A stretch of DNA of 47,370 bases from Rhodoferax sp. (GCF_028689305.1 NZ_JAQTWM010000021.1:1-47370); one strand, 5' to 3'; counted from the stretch's first letter, positions 23,529-39,463 are shown. A program made the numbers and translations. Notes: generated by a model from the letters alone, not told the origin.

Positions 23529-24028
23529 GATTGAAGCGCTTTCACATTAAAACTAAGCTGGCCTGCGGCGTTGCGTGCCAACGCCAGCGATTGCGACGCC
23601 GGCAAACTGATGCGCGCGGCACAAATGTCGGCCTGAATCGGCAACTCACGTCCTCCCCGGTCCACCAGCACCGCCAGCTGGACACTGGCCGGCCGACCAA
23701 AATCAAACAACTCGTTGATCACAGCGCGAATCGTGCGCCCGGTGAACAGCACATCGTCGAGCAACAAGATGTGGGCCTGGTTGACATCGAAAGGAATCTG
23801 CGTCTGCGCCGCCGCCGTCATGCCACGGCTGGCATAGTCGTCGCGATGCATGGCTGAAGAAATCACACCAAACGGCTCCGTCAAACCCAGGTCCTGCTGA
23901 AGACGTTCGGCCAGCCAGACCCCGCCGGAGGTCACGCCCAACAAACGCATGCCCGGTTTGAAAAGGGTCCGGACACTGCGGGCCAGCTCGCTGTACAACG
24001 CCTCGGCATCCAGCGCGAGTTTGCTCAT
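23522..24028 (-). CDS. pyrR: PyrR, pyrimidine regulatory protein / uracil phosphoribosyltransferase-like
   Basis: Phosphoribosyltransferase-fold protein of 168 residues. The PRPP-binding loop is [16 protein letters not shown], with SSAMHRDDY and [20 protein letters not shown] blocks. In Gram-positives PyrR is an mRNA-binding attenuator; in proteobacteria its regulatory role is less clear and it may act only in uracil salvage. ATG 24028 has AGGAG six bases upstream and overlaps the ruvX stop (ATGA). The overlap with pyrB shows tight operon packing. Confidence 0.93.
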   Translation of the reverse strand: MSKLALDAEALYSELARSVRTLFKPGMRLLGVTSGGVWLAERLQQDLGLTEPFGVISSAMHRDDYASRGMTAAAQTQIPFDVNQAHILLLDDVLFTGRTIRAVINELFDFGRPASVQLAVLVDRGGRELPIQADICAARISLPASQSLALARNAAGQLSFNVKALQSC

Positions 24029-24465
24029 GGAAGACTCCTTAAAAATTGCTCCAGGATGATGCACGCCGCGGCGGCATCCGCATCGTGTGCCCCTTCAGAC
24101 AGGGCCTCGGTGGTGGTGTAACGTTCATCCACCTCAAACACCGGCAGTTTGAAACGCCCCTGCAGTTGCCGGACAAAGCGGCGTGCACGCACCGTGTTTT
24201 CATGGGCTGCGCCGTCGGGGTGAAACGGTATGCCGACCACCAGCGCATCGGGTTGCCATTCCCTGAGCTGCTGAGCGATTTTGGTAAAACGGGTCTCCCC
24301 CTGGGCGGCAATGGTGCCTTGCGGCTGCGCCGTGCGCAACACCCGGTTGCCCACGGCAAAACCGGTACGTTTCAGCCCAAAATCAAGCGCCAGAAAGGTC
24401 TGCAACCCAGCCACCACAGGCGCGGCAGGTCCGTCCGGCATGGATGCCTGCACGGCTGTGTTCAT
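24025..24465 (-). CDS. ruvX: YqgF/RuvX-family putative Holliday-junction resolvase
   Basis: RNase H-fold nuclease of 146 residues, thought to act in pre-16S rRNA 5'-end maturation or junction resolution. The acidic catalytic motifs are FLALDFGLKRTGFAVG, VVGIPFHPDG and VDERYTTTEA. It overlaps yqgE upstream (ATGA at 24465) and pyrR downstream, the usual betaproteobacterial order. Confidence 0.93.
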   Translation of the reverse strand: MNTAVQASMPDGPAAPVVAGLQTFLALDFGLKRTGFAVGNRVLRTAQPQGTIAAQGETRFTKIAQQLREWQPDALVVGIPFHPDGAAHENTVRARRFVRQLQGRFKLPVFEVDERYTTTEALSEGAHDADAAAACIILEQFLRSLP

Positions 24466-25061
24466 GCGTGGCCCGCGTCCGGCGACAACATCCAGGCCTG
24501 CAAACCCAATAGCTGCAGGGCCTGCTCGTAACGCTGTTCCACCGGTGTTTCAAAAATGAGGCGGTTGTCTGCCGGCACCGTCAGCCAGTTGTTGTCACCC
24601 AGCTCGGCCTCCAATTGACCTTCGCCCCAGGCAGAATAGCCCAGGGAAATCATGACTTTGCGCGGCCCGGAACCACTTGAAATGGCTTCCAGAACGTCCT
24701 TGGAAGTGGTCATCTCCAATCCACCCGGGATGGACATGGTGGAGGTATAGACCGGGTCCTCCGGTTTGTCGGCCTCCCCGAAAGTGGCCTCGTGCAGGAC
24801 AAACCCGCGCTCAGTCTGCACCGGACCGCCGTAAAACACCGGCACGTCGGCCAGATCCGGGCGCATCAACGGCAATTCGACCTTGTCGAACAGGCTTTTG
24901 AGGGAAATGTCGCAGGGTTTGTTGATCACCAGGCCGAGGGCGCCACGTGGGCTGTGCTCGCACAAGAAAACGACACTGCGCGAGAAAAGTGCATCTTGCA
25001 GCCCGGGCATGGCGATCAAAAAATGATTCGTCAGGTTGGTAGCGGCAGAATCGGCAGACAT
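24462..25061 (-). CDS. yqgE: YqgE/AlgH family protein
   Basis: Conserved protein of 199 residues (UPF0301). It shows family blocks NHFLIAMPGLQDALFSRSVV, LCEHSPRGALGLVINKP, VFYGGPVQTERGFVLH and LGYSAWGEGQLEAEL. Its biochemical function is unknown. It heads the pyrimidine operon and is divergent from the photolyase gene, with 21 bases between start codons. TAAAAT at 25073-25068 on the minus strand could be a -10 that would place the transcript start at the ATG. Confidence 0.92.
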   Translation of the reverse strand: MSADSAATNLTNHFLIAMPGLQDALFSRSVVFLCEHSPRGALGLVINKPCDISLKSLFDKVELPLMRPDLADVPVFYGGPVQTERGFVLHEATFGEADKPEDPVYTSTMSIPGGLEMTTSKDVLEAISSGSGPRKVMISLGYSAWGEGQLEAELGDNNWLTVPADNRLIFETPVEQRYEQALQLLGLQAWMLSPDAGHA

Positions 25062-25082
25062 GGACCAATTTTAGCGGTGAAC

Positions 25083-26567
25083 ATGCACTTCAACTTTGAC
25101 ACCGGACTGATGTGGTTTCGCCGCGATTTGCGGACCACCGACAACGCCCCCCTGTCCCTGGCACTGAGCAGCTGCCGTCAGGTGCATGCCGTTTTTGTCT
25201 TTGACCGCGACATTCTGGACGCCCTGCCCGACACCGACCGCCGCGTTGAGTTCATTCGCGAATCGCTGTCGGAGCTTGACCAAGCCCTGCGCCAGCTGAG
25301 TGGCAACGATCAAACGGGGCTGATCGTTCGCCACGCCGTGGCCAGCGATGAGGTGGTGCGCCTGGCCAGTGAACTCCAGGTGCAAGCCGTGTTTGCCGGG
25401 CGTGACTATGAGCCCCAGACGCAAGCGCGCGACGCCAAGGTCAAGGCCGCTTTGCAGGCCGTCCACATCCGCTTTTTGACCTGCAAGGACCACGTCATCT
25501 TTGAGGAGCGCGAGATCCTGACACAAACCGGCACGGTGTACAACGTCTTCACACCGTACAAGGCCAATTGGCTGTCACGCCTGGGCCCGCAGGTGCTGGC
25601 CGGGCATGACAGCGCCGCTTTGGCTCACCGCCTGGCGCCACGCCCGCTGCCCTATCGGACGAAGGTGCCCACCCTGGCTGACATCGGATTTGTGCCAAGC
25701 AACCTGGGCTCGCTCGCCGTGGCCACAGGTATGCACGGCGGCCAACAGCTGCTCGAAGCATTTTTCAAACGCATGGACAACTACCATGCCACCCGTGACT
25801 ACCCTGCTGTCAAAGGGCCCAGCTACCTCGGTATCCACCTGCGTTTTGGCACGGTCTCCATTCGCCAGTTGGCCACACTGGCCTGGCAGCGCCAGCTCGG
25901 CGGTAGCCTGGGGGCAGCGGCCTGGCTCAGCGAACTGATCTGGCGCGACTTTTACGTCGCGATCCTGGCCAATTTCCCTCACGTGGCACAACACGCCTTC
26001 AAACCTGCCTATGACGCCATCTCATGGGAACAAGGGCCTGCCGCAGAAGCGCTCTTCAAGGCCTGGTGTGAAGGCTGCACAGGCTACCCACTGGTGGACG
26101 CCGCCATGGCCCAGCTCAACCAGACCGGCTATATGCACAATCGCCTGCGCATGGTGGCAGCCAGTTTTCTGGTGAAAGACCTGGGGCTGGACTGGCGCTG
26201 GGGCGAACGTTATTTCGCCCAGCATCTCAACGATTTTGACCTGGCCGCCAACAACGGCGGCTGGCAATGGGTGAGTTCCAGTGGCTGTGATGCCCAGCCC
26301 TATTTCAGAATCTTCAACCCCGTCAGTCAAAGTGAAAAATTTGACCCGCAAGGCAAGTTCATCCGGCGTTACCTTCCGCAACTGGCCCAACTCTCCAACC
26401 AGCTTATCCATGCCCCCTGGACCGCCAGGCCGCTGGAACTGCAAGCTGCGGGCGTGACCCTGGGCGGCAATTACCCCAACCCGGTGGTGCAACACGATGA
26501 AGCCAGAGCCCGCACCCTGCTGCGTTATGCCTGCGTCAAGACAGGGGGGCGAACCGTCTCTGAATAG
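25083..26567 (+). CDS. phrB: Deoxyribodipyrimidine photolyase (class I CPD)
   Basis: Light-driven repair enzyme for cyclobutane pyrimidine dimers, 494 residues. The N-terminal antenna domain starts LMWFRRDLRTTDNAPL. The C-terminal FAD domain includes TGYMHNRLRMVAASFLVKDL, DFDLAANNGGWQWVSSSGCD and FRIFNPVSQSEKFDP, the hallmark of the family. ATG 25083 begins just before the antenna domain; a GTG two codons earlier is equally possible. The stop codon lies at the edge of repeat R2. Confidence 0.95.
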   Translation: MHFNFDTGLMWFRRDLRTTDNAPLSLALSSCRQVHAVFVFDRDILDALPDTDRRVEFIRESLSELDQALRQLSGNDQTGLIVRHAVASDEVVRLASELQVQAVFAGRDYEPQTQARDAKVKAALQAVHIRFLTCKDHVIFEEREILTQTGTVYNVFTPYKANWLSRLGPQVLAGHDSAALAHRLAPRPLPYRTKVPTLADIGFVPSNLGSLAVATGMHGGQQLLEAFFKRMDNYHATRDYPAVKGPSYLGIHLRFGTVSIRQLATLAWQRQLGGSLGAAAWLSELIWRDFYVAILANFPHVAQHAFKPAYDAISWEQGPAAEALFKAWCEGCTGYPLVDAAMAQLNQTGYMHNRLRMVAASFLVKDLGLDWRWGERYFAQHLNDFDLAANNGGWQWVSSSGCDAQPYFRIFNPVSQSEKFDPQGKFIRRYLPQLAQLSNQLIHAPWTARPLELQAAGVTLGGNYPNPVVQHDEARARTLLRYACVKTGGRTVSE

Positions 26568-26617
26568 CTATAAAATTAATAGCTTAATCAGCTTATTTCG
26601 TGCGGGCTAGAGGTCAA

Positions 26618-26620
<3 letters not shown>
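26564..26620 (+). repeat. Intergenic repeat copy R2
   Basis: Reads ATAGCTATAAAATTAATAGC, then TTAATCAGCTTATTTCGTGC, then GGGCTAGAGGTCAATTA. It fills the whole space between the convergent photolyase and chpA genes and contains both stop codons (TAG 26565-26567 and, on the minus strand, TAA 26620-26618). Confidence 0.65.
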
Positions 26621-32374
<5,754 letters not shown>

Positions 32375-32409
32375 GAGTCAACAATCAGAAAGATGACAAA
32401 CCAACCACA

Positions 32410-34680
32410 TCAGGCAATGCGGAACCGTGCGACCGACTGACGTAACTCTTCAGCCATCCTGGAGAGTTCACGAACCTGAGCCGCCGTCGCGCGGGTACCC
32501 TCTCCGGTCTGTTCCGTCACCGCAAAAATATGCTGAATGTTGCCCGCCACTTCGTTGGCCAGATCAGCTTCACGCGAGGTCGAGACCGAGATCTGTTCAA
32601 TCAGCTCGGCCAGTCGGCGTGACACCTGGTCAATCTCGCTGAGCGCCGTACCAGCGTTATCGGACAGCTTGGCACCTTCCACCACACCCTGGGTCGAGCG
32701 CTCCATGGCGCCCACCGCATCCTGCGTATCTGTCTGAATGGCTTTCACCAGAGCTGAAATCTGCCGCGTCGCGTCCGCGGAACGTTCAGCCAGCCGCTGC
32801 ACCTCCTCAGCCACCACCGAGAAGCCACGACCTGCATCACCGGCGGAGGCGGCCTGAATGGCTGCGTTCAACGCCAGCACGTTGGTTTGTTCCGTGATGT
32901 CGGAGATCAGCTCGGTGATTTCACCAATTTCCTGCGAAGACTCACCCAGGCGTTTGATCCGTTTGGAGGTCTCCTGGATCTGATCACGAATGGAGTTCAT
33001 ACCACCGATGGCGTTCTGCACCGCCTGCAAACCCACTTCAGCGGCATGCAGGGATTGACGCGCCACGTCCGCCGATTCCTGCGCCTGCGCAGACACCTGA
33101 TTGATACGCCCCGCCATCTCCACGACCGAACGACCGGTTTCACGGATCTCATGCAACTGCTCATTGGAGGCCGCCAACAGTTCGGTAGACGTCACGTCCA
33201 CCGCTGCCGTCGTTTGCGCCACTTTCGATGCGGTATCCTGCACGTTACCCACCAGCAGGCGCAGTTCTTCCACGGTGTAGTTCACCGAGTCGGCAATGGC
33301 ACCGGTGATGTCCTCGGTCACCGTGGCTTCCTGGGTCAGATCCCCCTCAGCCACCGTTTGAAGTTCGTTCATCAAACGCAAAATAGCCGCCTGGTTGGCG
33401 TCATTGACCCGTTTGGCCTCCTGCTCCTGCCGCTGGGCGTCACGCTGCTGGGCCTCGGCCACACTTTGACGTTGTCGGCTGTCAAGCAATTGCACGTACG
33501 AAAGTCCGCCAGCACTGAGCAGTGCCAGCAAAGCCGCCGCCATCAGCGTGATCAAGGCAGCCCCGCCCAAACCGGTCTGTGACGACAATTCAGCCTGCAA
33601 GGCTTCCAGCTCTTTGCGCAGCCCTTCGCTGTCAGTCAGAATCGACACCTGTGCCTCACGCGCTGAAACCAGCCCCTGCAGATTCCCCAGGATGGCGCCG
33701 GCCTGATTACGCGTTTCTTCATACAGTTTGATCAACGCAGCCAATTGCTCCTTGGTCTGCGGGTCATTGGAGGCCGCCAAACGCAGTTCAGCACTGCCCT
33801 CGAGCAAACCGGAGGCAATTTCCTTGAACGAATTCAGATCCTTCCCAAGCAGAAACACCGCCTCCGGGCTCACCCCTTCCATGGTCAGGAACTCGTTGGA
33901 AGACTTGCCGATCCGCTGGGTCAACATCACCAATTGACCGGCCGCCGAAATCTCGGACACCGGGGCATTTTGTTGCAGCTTCAGGGACGACACGGTTTCG
34001 GCAATTTCCAGCAGATCCGATGACTGCCGATTGATCAAGCGCAGCGCCGACCCCACCTGGGTCAATATTTTTTGCTGTGCCATCACGGTGGTGGCACTCT
34101 TTTCCGCCCGGTCCACCATCGGAGCAATTTTTTCCAGCGCTGGTTTGAAGTTGGCGGGCAATTCTTCCAGCCGCATTTCAGTGTCACCCGACATCAGGCC
34201 CCGCACCGACTTGGTCAAAATCTGTGCACTTTGTGCCACATCAGGAAAAGCCTTGACATCACCCACCAGCGCCTGTGATACCGATTTGGCCAGACGCTGG
34301 GACTGCATCAGGGACTGCCCGGTGGCATTGAGTTGCTGTGCCGACTGCTCAGACCGCGACAACCCCATGACCGTGACCACTGCCAGCAAAACCAGCGAGG
34401 TTCCCAGCAACAAGGCCAGCAAGCGCTGGTGTTGCGCCGTCGTTTTGCTTCCCAGGATCGGCAAGGTAATCTGATCGGCACCAGACGCTTCCTTGTCACC
34501 CCCTCCTTCAGCGGCAACCACCTCGTCACCCAGACCGGCATGGCGAGTCTGGCGGGGTGTGACTTCCTCTTCCGGTTGATAGATGGAACCATCCGGCATC
34601 CCAAGGCTCAAGCGGGAATCCTGCTCGGTTTCCGGCTTTTTACTCTTGAAAAGATTTTTCAGACGATCAACAACAGCCAT
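32410..34680 (-). CDS. pilJ: PilJ, methyl-accepting chemotaxis protein of twitching motility
   Basis: Transmembrane receptor of 756 residues feeding the ChpA kinase. A long N-terminal cytoplasmic stretch (~80 residues) precedes membrane helix 1 (LLALLLGTSLVLLAVVTVMG). The periplasmic domain holds two PilJ-type repeats (LTKSVRGLMSGD, LTQRIGKSSNEFL). Membrane helix 2 (ALITLMAAALLALLSAGG, ~370-395) and a HAMP-like segment follow, then a signalling hairpin with tip TNVLALNAAIQAASAGDAGR. The N-terminal extension before the first helix is longer than in many PilJ proteins. Confidence 0.95.
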   Translation of the reverse strand: MAVVDRLKNLFKSKKPETEQDSRLSLGMPDGSIYQPEEEVTPRQTRHAGLGDEVVAAEGGGDKEASGADQITLPILGSKTTAQHQRLLALLLGTSLVLLAVVTVMGLSRSEQSAQQLNATGQSLMQSQRLAKSVSQALVGDVKAFPDVAQSAQILTKSVRGLMSGDTEMRLEELPANFKPALEKIAPMVDRAEKSATTVMAQQKILTQVGSALRLINRQSSDLLEIAETVSSLKLQQNAPVSEISAAGQLVMLTQRIGKSSNEFLTMEGVSPEAVFLLGKDLNSFKEIASGLLEGSAELRLAASNDPQTKEQLAALIKLYEETRNQAGAILGNLQGLVSAREAQVSILTDSEGLRKELEALQAELSSQTGLGGAALITLMAAALLALLSAGGLSYVQLLDSRQRQSVAEAQQRDAQRQEQEAKRVNDANQAAILRLMNELQTVAEGDLTQEATVTEDITGAIADSVNYTVEELRLLVGNVQDTASKVAQTTAAVDVTSTELLAASNEQLHEIRETGRSVVEMAGRINQVSAQAQESADVARQSLHAAEVGLQAVQNAIGGMNSIRDQIQETSKRIKRLGESSQEIGEITELISDITEQTNVLALNAAIQAASAGDAGRGFSVVAEEVQRLAERSADATRQISALVKAIQTDTQDAVGAMERSTQGVVEGAKLSDNAGTALSEIDQVSRRLAELIEQISVSTSREADLANEVAGNIQHIFAVTEQTGEGTRATAAQVRELSRMAEELRQSVARFRIA

Positions 34681-34701
34681 AACGTAACCCCAGGTAAAAA
34701 T

Positions 34702-35232
34702 TCAAGCGCCAATACTCAAGAATTCGGCGGTTTCAGAGAGCAAGCGCAGGTCGATCTCCTGCCACGTACCCCCTTCAGCATCCAGAAAACGGTGGCCAAA
34801 ATAGGCCGGCGATCCCGCTGGTGCCGGCTCAAAACTGGCAAAGGCATCCGGTCGGCGCAAACCCACCAAAGCGTCCACCAGCAGCGCACAGTTGAGCTCC
34901 AGCTCGGTATTAAAAGTCACCAATCTGGCGTCCGCCCATGACTGCTCCGAACGCTTCTGCCCGGCACTTCCCGCCACGAAGCCCGCCAGATCAACCACCC
35001 CAAACAGCCCGCCGCGCAAATTGACCACACCCAGAAACCAGGGTCGGGCATAGGGCACCGGCGCCACGGTGGTGAGTGGGAATATCTCACCAGACTGGGT
35101 CAACGGAAACAACGCTTTGAGCGGCCCCACACGCACCGCCAGCCAGGCGGCTGAAGCCGCTTGTGTCGTCGCTGCCTGGAGCCGATCGGCAAGACGGCTC
35201 TGCAAGTCGCGGAGAGCTTCTCTTTTTGCCAT
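34702..35232 (-). CDS. pilI: PilI, CheW-like adaptor
   Basis: Adaptor of 176 residues coupling PilJ to ChpA. CheW fold blocks are PLTTVAPVPYARPWFLGVVN, LRGGLFGVVDLAGFV and NCALLVDALVGLR. ATG 35232 is chosen: the protein then begins MAKREALRDLQSRLADRL, typical for PilI. The gap to pilH is only eight bases. Confidence 0.92.
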   Translation of the reverse strand: MAKREALRDLQSRLADRLQAATTQAASAAWLAVRVGPLKALFPLTQSGEIFPLTTVAPVPYARPWFLGVVNLRGGLFGVVDLAGFVAGSAGQKRSEQSWADARLVTFNTELELNCALLVDALVGLRRPDAFASFEPAPAGSPAYFGHRFLDAEGGTWQEIDLRLLSETAEFLSIGA

Positions 35233-35240
35233 GGAAACGG

Positions 35241-35606
35241 TTAGCCCAAGGCCCGGATTTTTTCCATCAACTCTGCGGCATTGACCGGTTTGGTGACATA
35301 GTCCTTGGCCCCCTGGCGTAAACCCCAGACCCGATCCGTTTCGAGGTTTTTGCTGGTACACATGATGATGGGAATATGGGCATATTCCGGTGTCCGGTTG
35401 ATGGAGCGTGTCAACTGGAACCCATTCTGGCCGGGCATCACCACATCCATCAGGATCAAATCGGGCTTGTCGCTGGCCAGACTCTTCAGCGCTTCATCAG
35501 CCCCTTCAGCGGTACGCACCAGCATGCCATTTTTTTGCAACAAATCACTCAGAAACAGCAATTCTGTTTTTGAGTCGTCCACCACCAGTACTTTTTGAAT
35601 AGCCAC
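35241..35606 (-). CDS. pilH: PilH, single-domain response regulator
   Basis: CheY-like receiver of 121 residues: VLVVDDSKTE, phospho-acceptor Asp54 (LILMDVVMPGQNG), IIMCTSKN and DYVTKPVN. In the Pil-Chp system PilH and PilG are the output receivers, acting on pilus retraction and extension. The start is GTG 35606, which overlaps the pilG stop by one base; AAGGAGAG lies just upstream. Confidence 0.93.
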   Translation of the reverse strand: MAIQKVLVVDDSKTELLFLSDLLQKNGMLVRTAEGADEALKSLASDKPDLILMDVVMPGQNGFQLTRSINRTPEYAHIPIIMCTSKNLETDRVWGLRQGAKDYVTKPVNAAELMEKIRALG

Positions 35607-36004
35607 TACACCTCTCCTTGAACCGCCGCACCAAACTGTTCAACCGCCTTGAGCAACTGGTCTTTGGTAAACGGCTTTGTTAAATAATCCTGCGCACCCA
35701 CCATCCGGCCACGCGCCTTGTCAAACACACCATCCTTGGACGACAGCATCACGATCGGCACCCCCGAGAACTTGGCATTGCGCTTGATGATGGCGCAGGT
35801 CTGATAACCGTCGAGTCGTGGCATCAGAATATCGCAAAAAATAAGGTCGGGATGGTAGTCACTGACCTTGGCGAGTGCGTCAAAACCGTCTTCGGCCAGC
35901 ATCACATCATGTTTTCCCGCCTTGAGAAAAATTTCAGCACTGCGCCGGATGGTGTTGCTGTCATCCACCACCAGAATTTTCAAAGTTGACCCTGTCGCAT
36001 TCAC
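35606..36004 (-). CDS. pilG: PilG, single-domain response regulator
   Basis: CheY-like receiver of 132 residues with ILVVDDSNTIRR, phospho-acceptor Asp58 (LIFCDILMPRLDG), IVMLSSKDGVFDKARGRMVG and DYLTKPFTKDQLL. The pattern is that of PilG. The start is GTG 36004 with AGGAG nine bases upstream. First pil gene of the operon, 69 bases after rubredoxin. Confidence 0.93.
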   Translation of the reverse strand: MNATGSTLKILVVDDSNTIRRSAEIFLKAGKHDVMLAEDGFDALAKVSDYHPDLIFCDILMPRLDGYQTCAIIKRNAKFSGVPIVMLSSKDGVFDKARGRMVGAQDYLTKPFTKDQLLKAVEQFGAAVQGEV

Positions 36005-36073
36005 TGGATATCACTCCTGAGCAGACTTTTCGTCACTCGAAACTGACCAAAGACACCATCTGCACACTTTGCC

Positions 36074-36247
36074 TCAGATTTGAACCATCTCAAAATCTTC
36101 CTTGCGCGCCCCGCACTCTGGACAGGTCCAGTTCAGCGGCACATCACGCCAAGCGGTACCGGGGGCCACCCCGTGTTCGGGGTCCCCCGTCATCTCATCA
36201 TAAATCCAGCCACAAATCAAACACATCCAGGTCGTTGCTGCAGTCAC
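36074..36247 (-). CDS. rubA: Rubredoxin
   Basis: One-iron electron carrier of 57 residues. The iron is held by MCLICGWIYDE and NWTCPECGARKEDFEMV (two CXXC pairs). The start is uncertain: GTG 36247 gives the expected length with six residues before WMCLICG, and the downstream ATG would cut off the first strand. Rubredoxin next to pilG and divergent from hemL is a common order in Burkholderiales. Its redox partner is unknown. Confidence 0.92.
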   Translation of the reverse strand: MTAATTWMCLICGWIYDEMTGDPEHGVAPGTAWRDVPLNWTCPECGARKEDFEMVQI

Positions 36248-36456
36248 GGCGTCACAGGCCTTCCAATAGAATACAAAAATCGACCAGTTGCACCGCAATC
36301 TTGCGCCGACACCAATGGTCATATTCTGCCTGAATAAACTCATTGCCCCGCCCACTGACCTGTCACCTGGGAAAACCCTAGGAACCAGCTGATACCCGGA
36401 CCTGTCAAACACCTCCCGCCTGCTTTCTCAACAGCCTTCGACATTCACCCTCTCTC

Positions 36457-37767
36457 ATGACACAGCACACCGACCACAACCTCCAACTCTTTGAACGCGC
36501 CAAGCAAGTGATTCCTGGCGGCGTCAATTCTCCCGTGCGTGCCTTTCGGGCCGTGGGTGGCACACCCCGCTTCATCACCCGCGCCCAAGGAGCCTACATC
36601 TGGGATGCCAATGGCCAACGCTACACCGATTACATCGGCTCCTGGGGGCCCATGATTCTGGGTCACGGCCACCCGGCGGTGGTGGAAGCCGTGCAAAAGG
36701 CCGTGCTGGAAGGTTTTTCTTATGGCGCCCCGACCGAACGCGAGGTGGAGCTGGCTGAAGCCATCCTGAAACTCATGCCCAGCATGGACATGGTGCGGCT
36801 GGTCAGCTCGGGTACCGAAGCGGCCATGAGCACGATCCGGCTGGCCCGCGGTGCCACCGGGCGCAGCAAACTCATCAAGTTTGAGGGGTGTTACCACGGC
36901 CACGCCGACGCGCTGCTGGTCAAAGCCGGCTCAGGTCTGGCCACCTTTGGCAACCCCACCAGTGCTGGCGTGCCGCCCGAGGTGGTGCAGCACACACTGG
37001 TGCTGGAATACAACAACATCGCGCAGCTCGAAGCCGCTTTTGCCGAACAGGGCGCCGACATTGCCTGCCTGATGATGGAGCCAATCTGCGGCAACATGAA
37101 CTTTGTCCGCGCCTCGATTCCCTTTGTGAAGCGCTGCCGCGAGCTGTGCACCCAATACGGCGCCTTGCTGGTGTTTGACGAAGTCATGACCGGCTTTCGC
37201 GTTGCCCTGGGCGGCGCCCAAAGTGTCTACGCCCAAGCCATCCCCGGCTTTGAACCCGACATGACGGTGATGGGCAAGGTCATCGGTGGCGGCATGCCGC
37301 TGGCGGCGTTTGGTGCCAAACGCGCCGTGATGGAACACCTGGCCCCGCTGGGCACGGTCTACCAGGCCGGCACCCTGTCAGGCAACCCGGTGGCCACCGC
37401 CTGCGGTCTGGCCACTTTGCATGCAATCAGCCAGCCCGGCTTTTATGACGATCTGTCACGCAAGACCCGCGCCCTGATCAGTGGCCTGTGCCAGGCCGCA
37501 GCAGCTGAAGGTGTGCCGTTCTGCGGCGACAGCGAAGGCGGCATGATGGGCTTTTACCTGCTCGACACCCTGCCCCAGAACTATGGCCAGGTGATGCAGT
37601 CCAGCAATGAACGCTTCAACCAGTTGTTTCACAGCCTGCTTGATCGTGGCGTCTACATTGCGCCGGCCCTGTACGAAGCTGGTTTTGTCAGCGCCGCCCA
37701 TACCGATGACGACATTGCAGCCACCGTGGCAGCCGCCCGTGAAGTGTTCAAAATACTCTCAAAATAG
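36457..37767 (+). CDS. hemL: Glutamate-1-semialdehyde 2,1-aminomutase
   Basis: PLP enzyme of the C5 route to heme, forming 5-aminolevulinate from glutamate semialdehyde. The 436 residues are full length. The PLP lysine is Lys274 in [13 protein letters not shown]. Other blocks are [49 protein letters not shown] and [13 protein letters not shown]. Its stop TAG is inside repeat R3, followed by a strong terminator shared with purH. The 209-base gap to the rubredoxin gene must hold both promoters. Confidence 0.97.
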   Translation: MTQHTDHNLQLFERAKQVIPGGVNSPVRAFRAVGGTPRFITRAQGAYIWDANGQRYTDYIGSWGPMILGHGHPAVVEAVQKAVLEGFSYGAPTEREVELAEAILKLMPSMDMVRLVSSGTEAAMSTIRLARGATGRSKLIKFEGCYHGHADALLVKAGSGLATFGNPTSAGVPPEVVQHTLVLEYNNIAQLEAAFAEQGADIACLMMEPICGNMNFVRASIPFVKRCRELCTQYGALLVFDEVMTGFRVALGGAQSVYAQAIPGFEPDMTVMGKVIGGGMPLAAFGAKRAVMEHLAPLGTVYQAGTLSGNPVATACGLATLHAISQPGFYDDLSRKTRALISGLCQAAAAEGVPFCGDSEGGMMGFYLLDTLPQNYGQVMQSSNERFNQLFHSLLDRGVYIAPALYEAGFVSAAHTDDDIAATVAAAREVFKILSK

Positions 37768-37810
37768 GAGCTAACCAGGCTTTAAACACGTGGGATAGAG
37801 CCCATTTTTG
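37761..37810 (+). repeat. Intergenic repeat copy R3
   Basis: Reads AAAATAGGAGCTAACCAGGC, then TTTAAACACGTGGGATAGAG, then CCCATTTTTG. It shares AGCTA.CCAGGCTT..CA..GGG.TAGAG.CCA.TTT with copy R4. It contains the hemL stop codon (37765-37767) and lies between convergent hemL and purH. Confidence 0.65.
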
Positions 37811-37814
37811 CCTA

Positions 37815-37846
37815 TAAAAAAAGCGGCCATCGGGCCGCTTTTTTTG
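37815..37846. terminator. Bidirectional intrinsic terminator between hemL and purH
   Basis: An A run, then AAGCGGCC-ATCG-GGCCGCTT and a T run: an eight-pair stem with tracts on both sides, so it should end transcripts from hemL (plus) and purH (minus) equally. Confidence 0.92.
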
Positions 37847-37864
37847 TACCGTCTGGTCGGTGGC

Positions 37865-39463
37865 TCAGTGGCGGAAATGTCGCACGCCGGAGAACACCAT
37901 GGTGATGCCGCGCTCGTCGGCGGCGTCAATCACCTCCTGGTCACGCATCGAGCCGCCGGGATGGATGACACTGGTGGCGCCGGAGTCGATCAGCACATCC
38001 AGCGTGTCGCGGAACGGGAAGAAGGCATCACTGGCCACCGCCGTGCCCGACAGCGACAGACCGGCCGCCTGCGCCTTGATGCTGGCGATGCGGGCCGAGT
38101 CCAGACGGCTCATCTGGCCAGCGCCCACCCCCATGGTCATGCCGCCCTTGCAGAACACGATGGCGTTGCTCTTGACATATTTGGCAATCTTCCAGGCAAA
38201 CAGCAGGTCCTGCAATTGTTCAGGCGTTGGCTGCAACTTGGTGACCACCTTGAGATCAGCCAGCGTGAGTTCGTGGTTGTCGGCCGACTGCAACAAGATG
38301 CCCGAACCAACACGTTTGACGTCCACTGCGTTGCGGCCGTTGTCCCAATCGGTGGCGCCGCCCGGCGGCAACGCAATCTTCAGGATGCGCACATTGACCT
38401 TGCTCTTGAACACCGCCAGCGCCTCGGGGCTGAAGTCCGGCGCCATCAGGACTTCCACAAACTGTTTGGACACCTGCAACGCCGCCTGCTCGTCCAGCGG
38501 GCAGTTGAAAGCAATGATGCCGCCAAACGCCGAGGTCGAATCGGTCTGGAAGGCCTTGCTGTAGGCCTGCAGTGCATCAGCCCCCACCGCCACGCCGCAG
38601 GGGTTGGCATGTTTGACGATGACACAGGCCGCGCCGTCCTTGGCGGCATCAAAACTCTTGACACATTCCCAGGCCGCGTCGGCATCGGCAATGTTGTTGT
38701 AACTCAGCTCCTTGCCCTGCAACTGCTGCGCTGTCACCAGTGAACCCGGTGCCGGATACAGATCGCGGTAAAACGCCGCACTCTGGTGCGGGTTTTCACC
38801 GTAACGCAAATCCTGCAGCTTGACAAAACGACCGTTGGACTGGCCCGGGAACGCCTGGCGGGACGGGGTGCTGTTGCCTTCTTCAAAATTCAGCGATGAC
38901 AGGTAGTCGCTGATGGCACCGTCATACTGGCTGATGCGATTGAACGCCGCCACCGACAGGGCAAACTTGGTGGTCAGGGTCAGCTGACCGCCGGCCTTGA
39001 GCTCGGCCAGCACCTGCGGGTATTGGGAGGCATCGGTGATCACCCCGACATCCTTCCAGTTCTTGGCGGCGCTGCGCACCATGGCCGGGCCGCCGATGTC
39101 GATGTTCTCGATGGCATCCTCCAGCGTGCAGCCCGGCTTGGCAACCGTGGCTTCAAACGGGTAGAGGTTGACCACCAGCAGGTCGATGGTGTCAATGGCG
39201 TAGGCCTTGAGGGCTGCCATGTGTTCTGGCAGATCACGGCGGGCCAGCAGACCACCATGCACCTTGGGATGCAGGGTCTTGACACGGCCATCCAGCATTT
39301 CCGGGAAACCTGTGACCTCGGCCACCTCGGTCACCGGCAGACCCTGGTCGGCGAGCAGCTTGGCGGTGCCGCCGGTAGAGATGAGCTTGATGCCCAGGGC
39401 ATGCAAGGCCTGGGCGAATTCGACGATGCCGGTCTTGTCCGAAACGGAAAGTAGTGCGTTCAT
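37865..39463 (-). CDS. purH: PurH, AICAR transformylase / IMP cyclohydrolase
   Basis: Bifunctional enzyme for the last two steps of IMP synthesis, 532 residues. The N-terminal cyclohydrolase domain starts [18 protein letters not shown] with STGGTAKLL and [16 protein letters not shown]. The C-terminal transformylase domain includes [28 protein letters not shown] and [10 protein letters not shown]. The frame is open upstream to 39595, but ATG 39463 gives the standard N-terminus. It follows fis by 68 bases and may be cotranscribed with dusB-fis. Confidence 0.97.
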   Translation of the reverse strand: MNALLSVSDKTGIVEFAQALHALGIKLISTGGTAKLLADQGLPVTEVAEVTGFPEMLDGRVKTLHPKVHGGLLARRDLPEHMAALKAYAIDTIDLLVVNLYPFEATVAKPGCTLEDAIENIDIGGPAMVRSAAKNWKDVGVITDASQYPQVLAELKAGGQLTLTTKFALSVAAFNRISQYDGAISDYLSSLNFEEGNSTPSRQAFPGQSNGRFVKLQDLRYGENPHQSAAFYRDLYPAPGSLVTAQQLQGKELSYNNIADADAAWECVKSFDAAKDGAACVIVKHANPCGVAVGADALQAYSKAFQTDSTSAFGGIIAFNCPLDEQAALQVSKQFVEVLMAPDFSPEALAVFKSKVNVRILKIALPPGGATDWDNGRNAVDVKRVGSGILLQSADNHELTLADLKVVTKLQPTPEQLQDLLFAWKIAKYVKSNAIVFCKGGMTMGVGAGQMSRLDSARIASIKAQAAGLSLSGTAVASDAFFPFRDTLDVLIDSGATSVIHPGGSMRDQEVIDAADERGITMVFSGVRHFRH

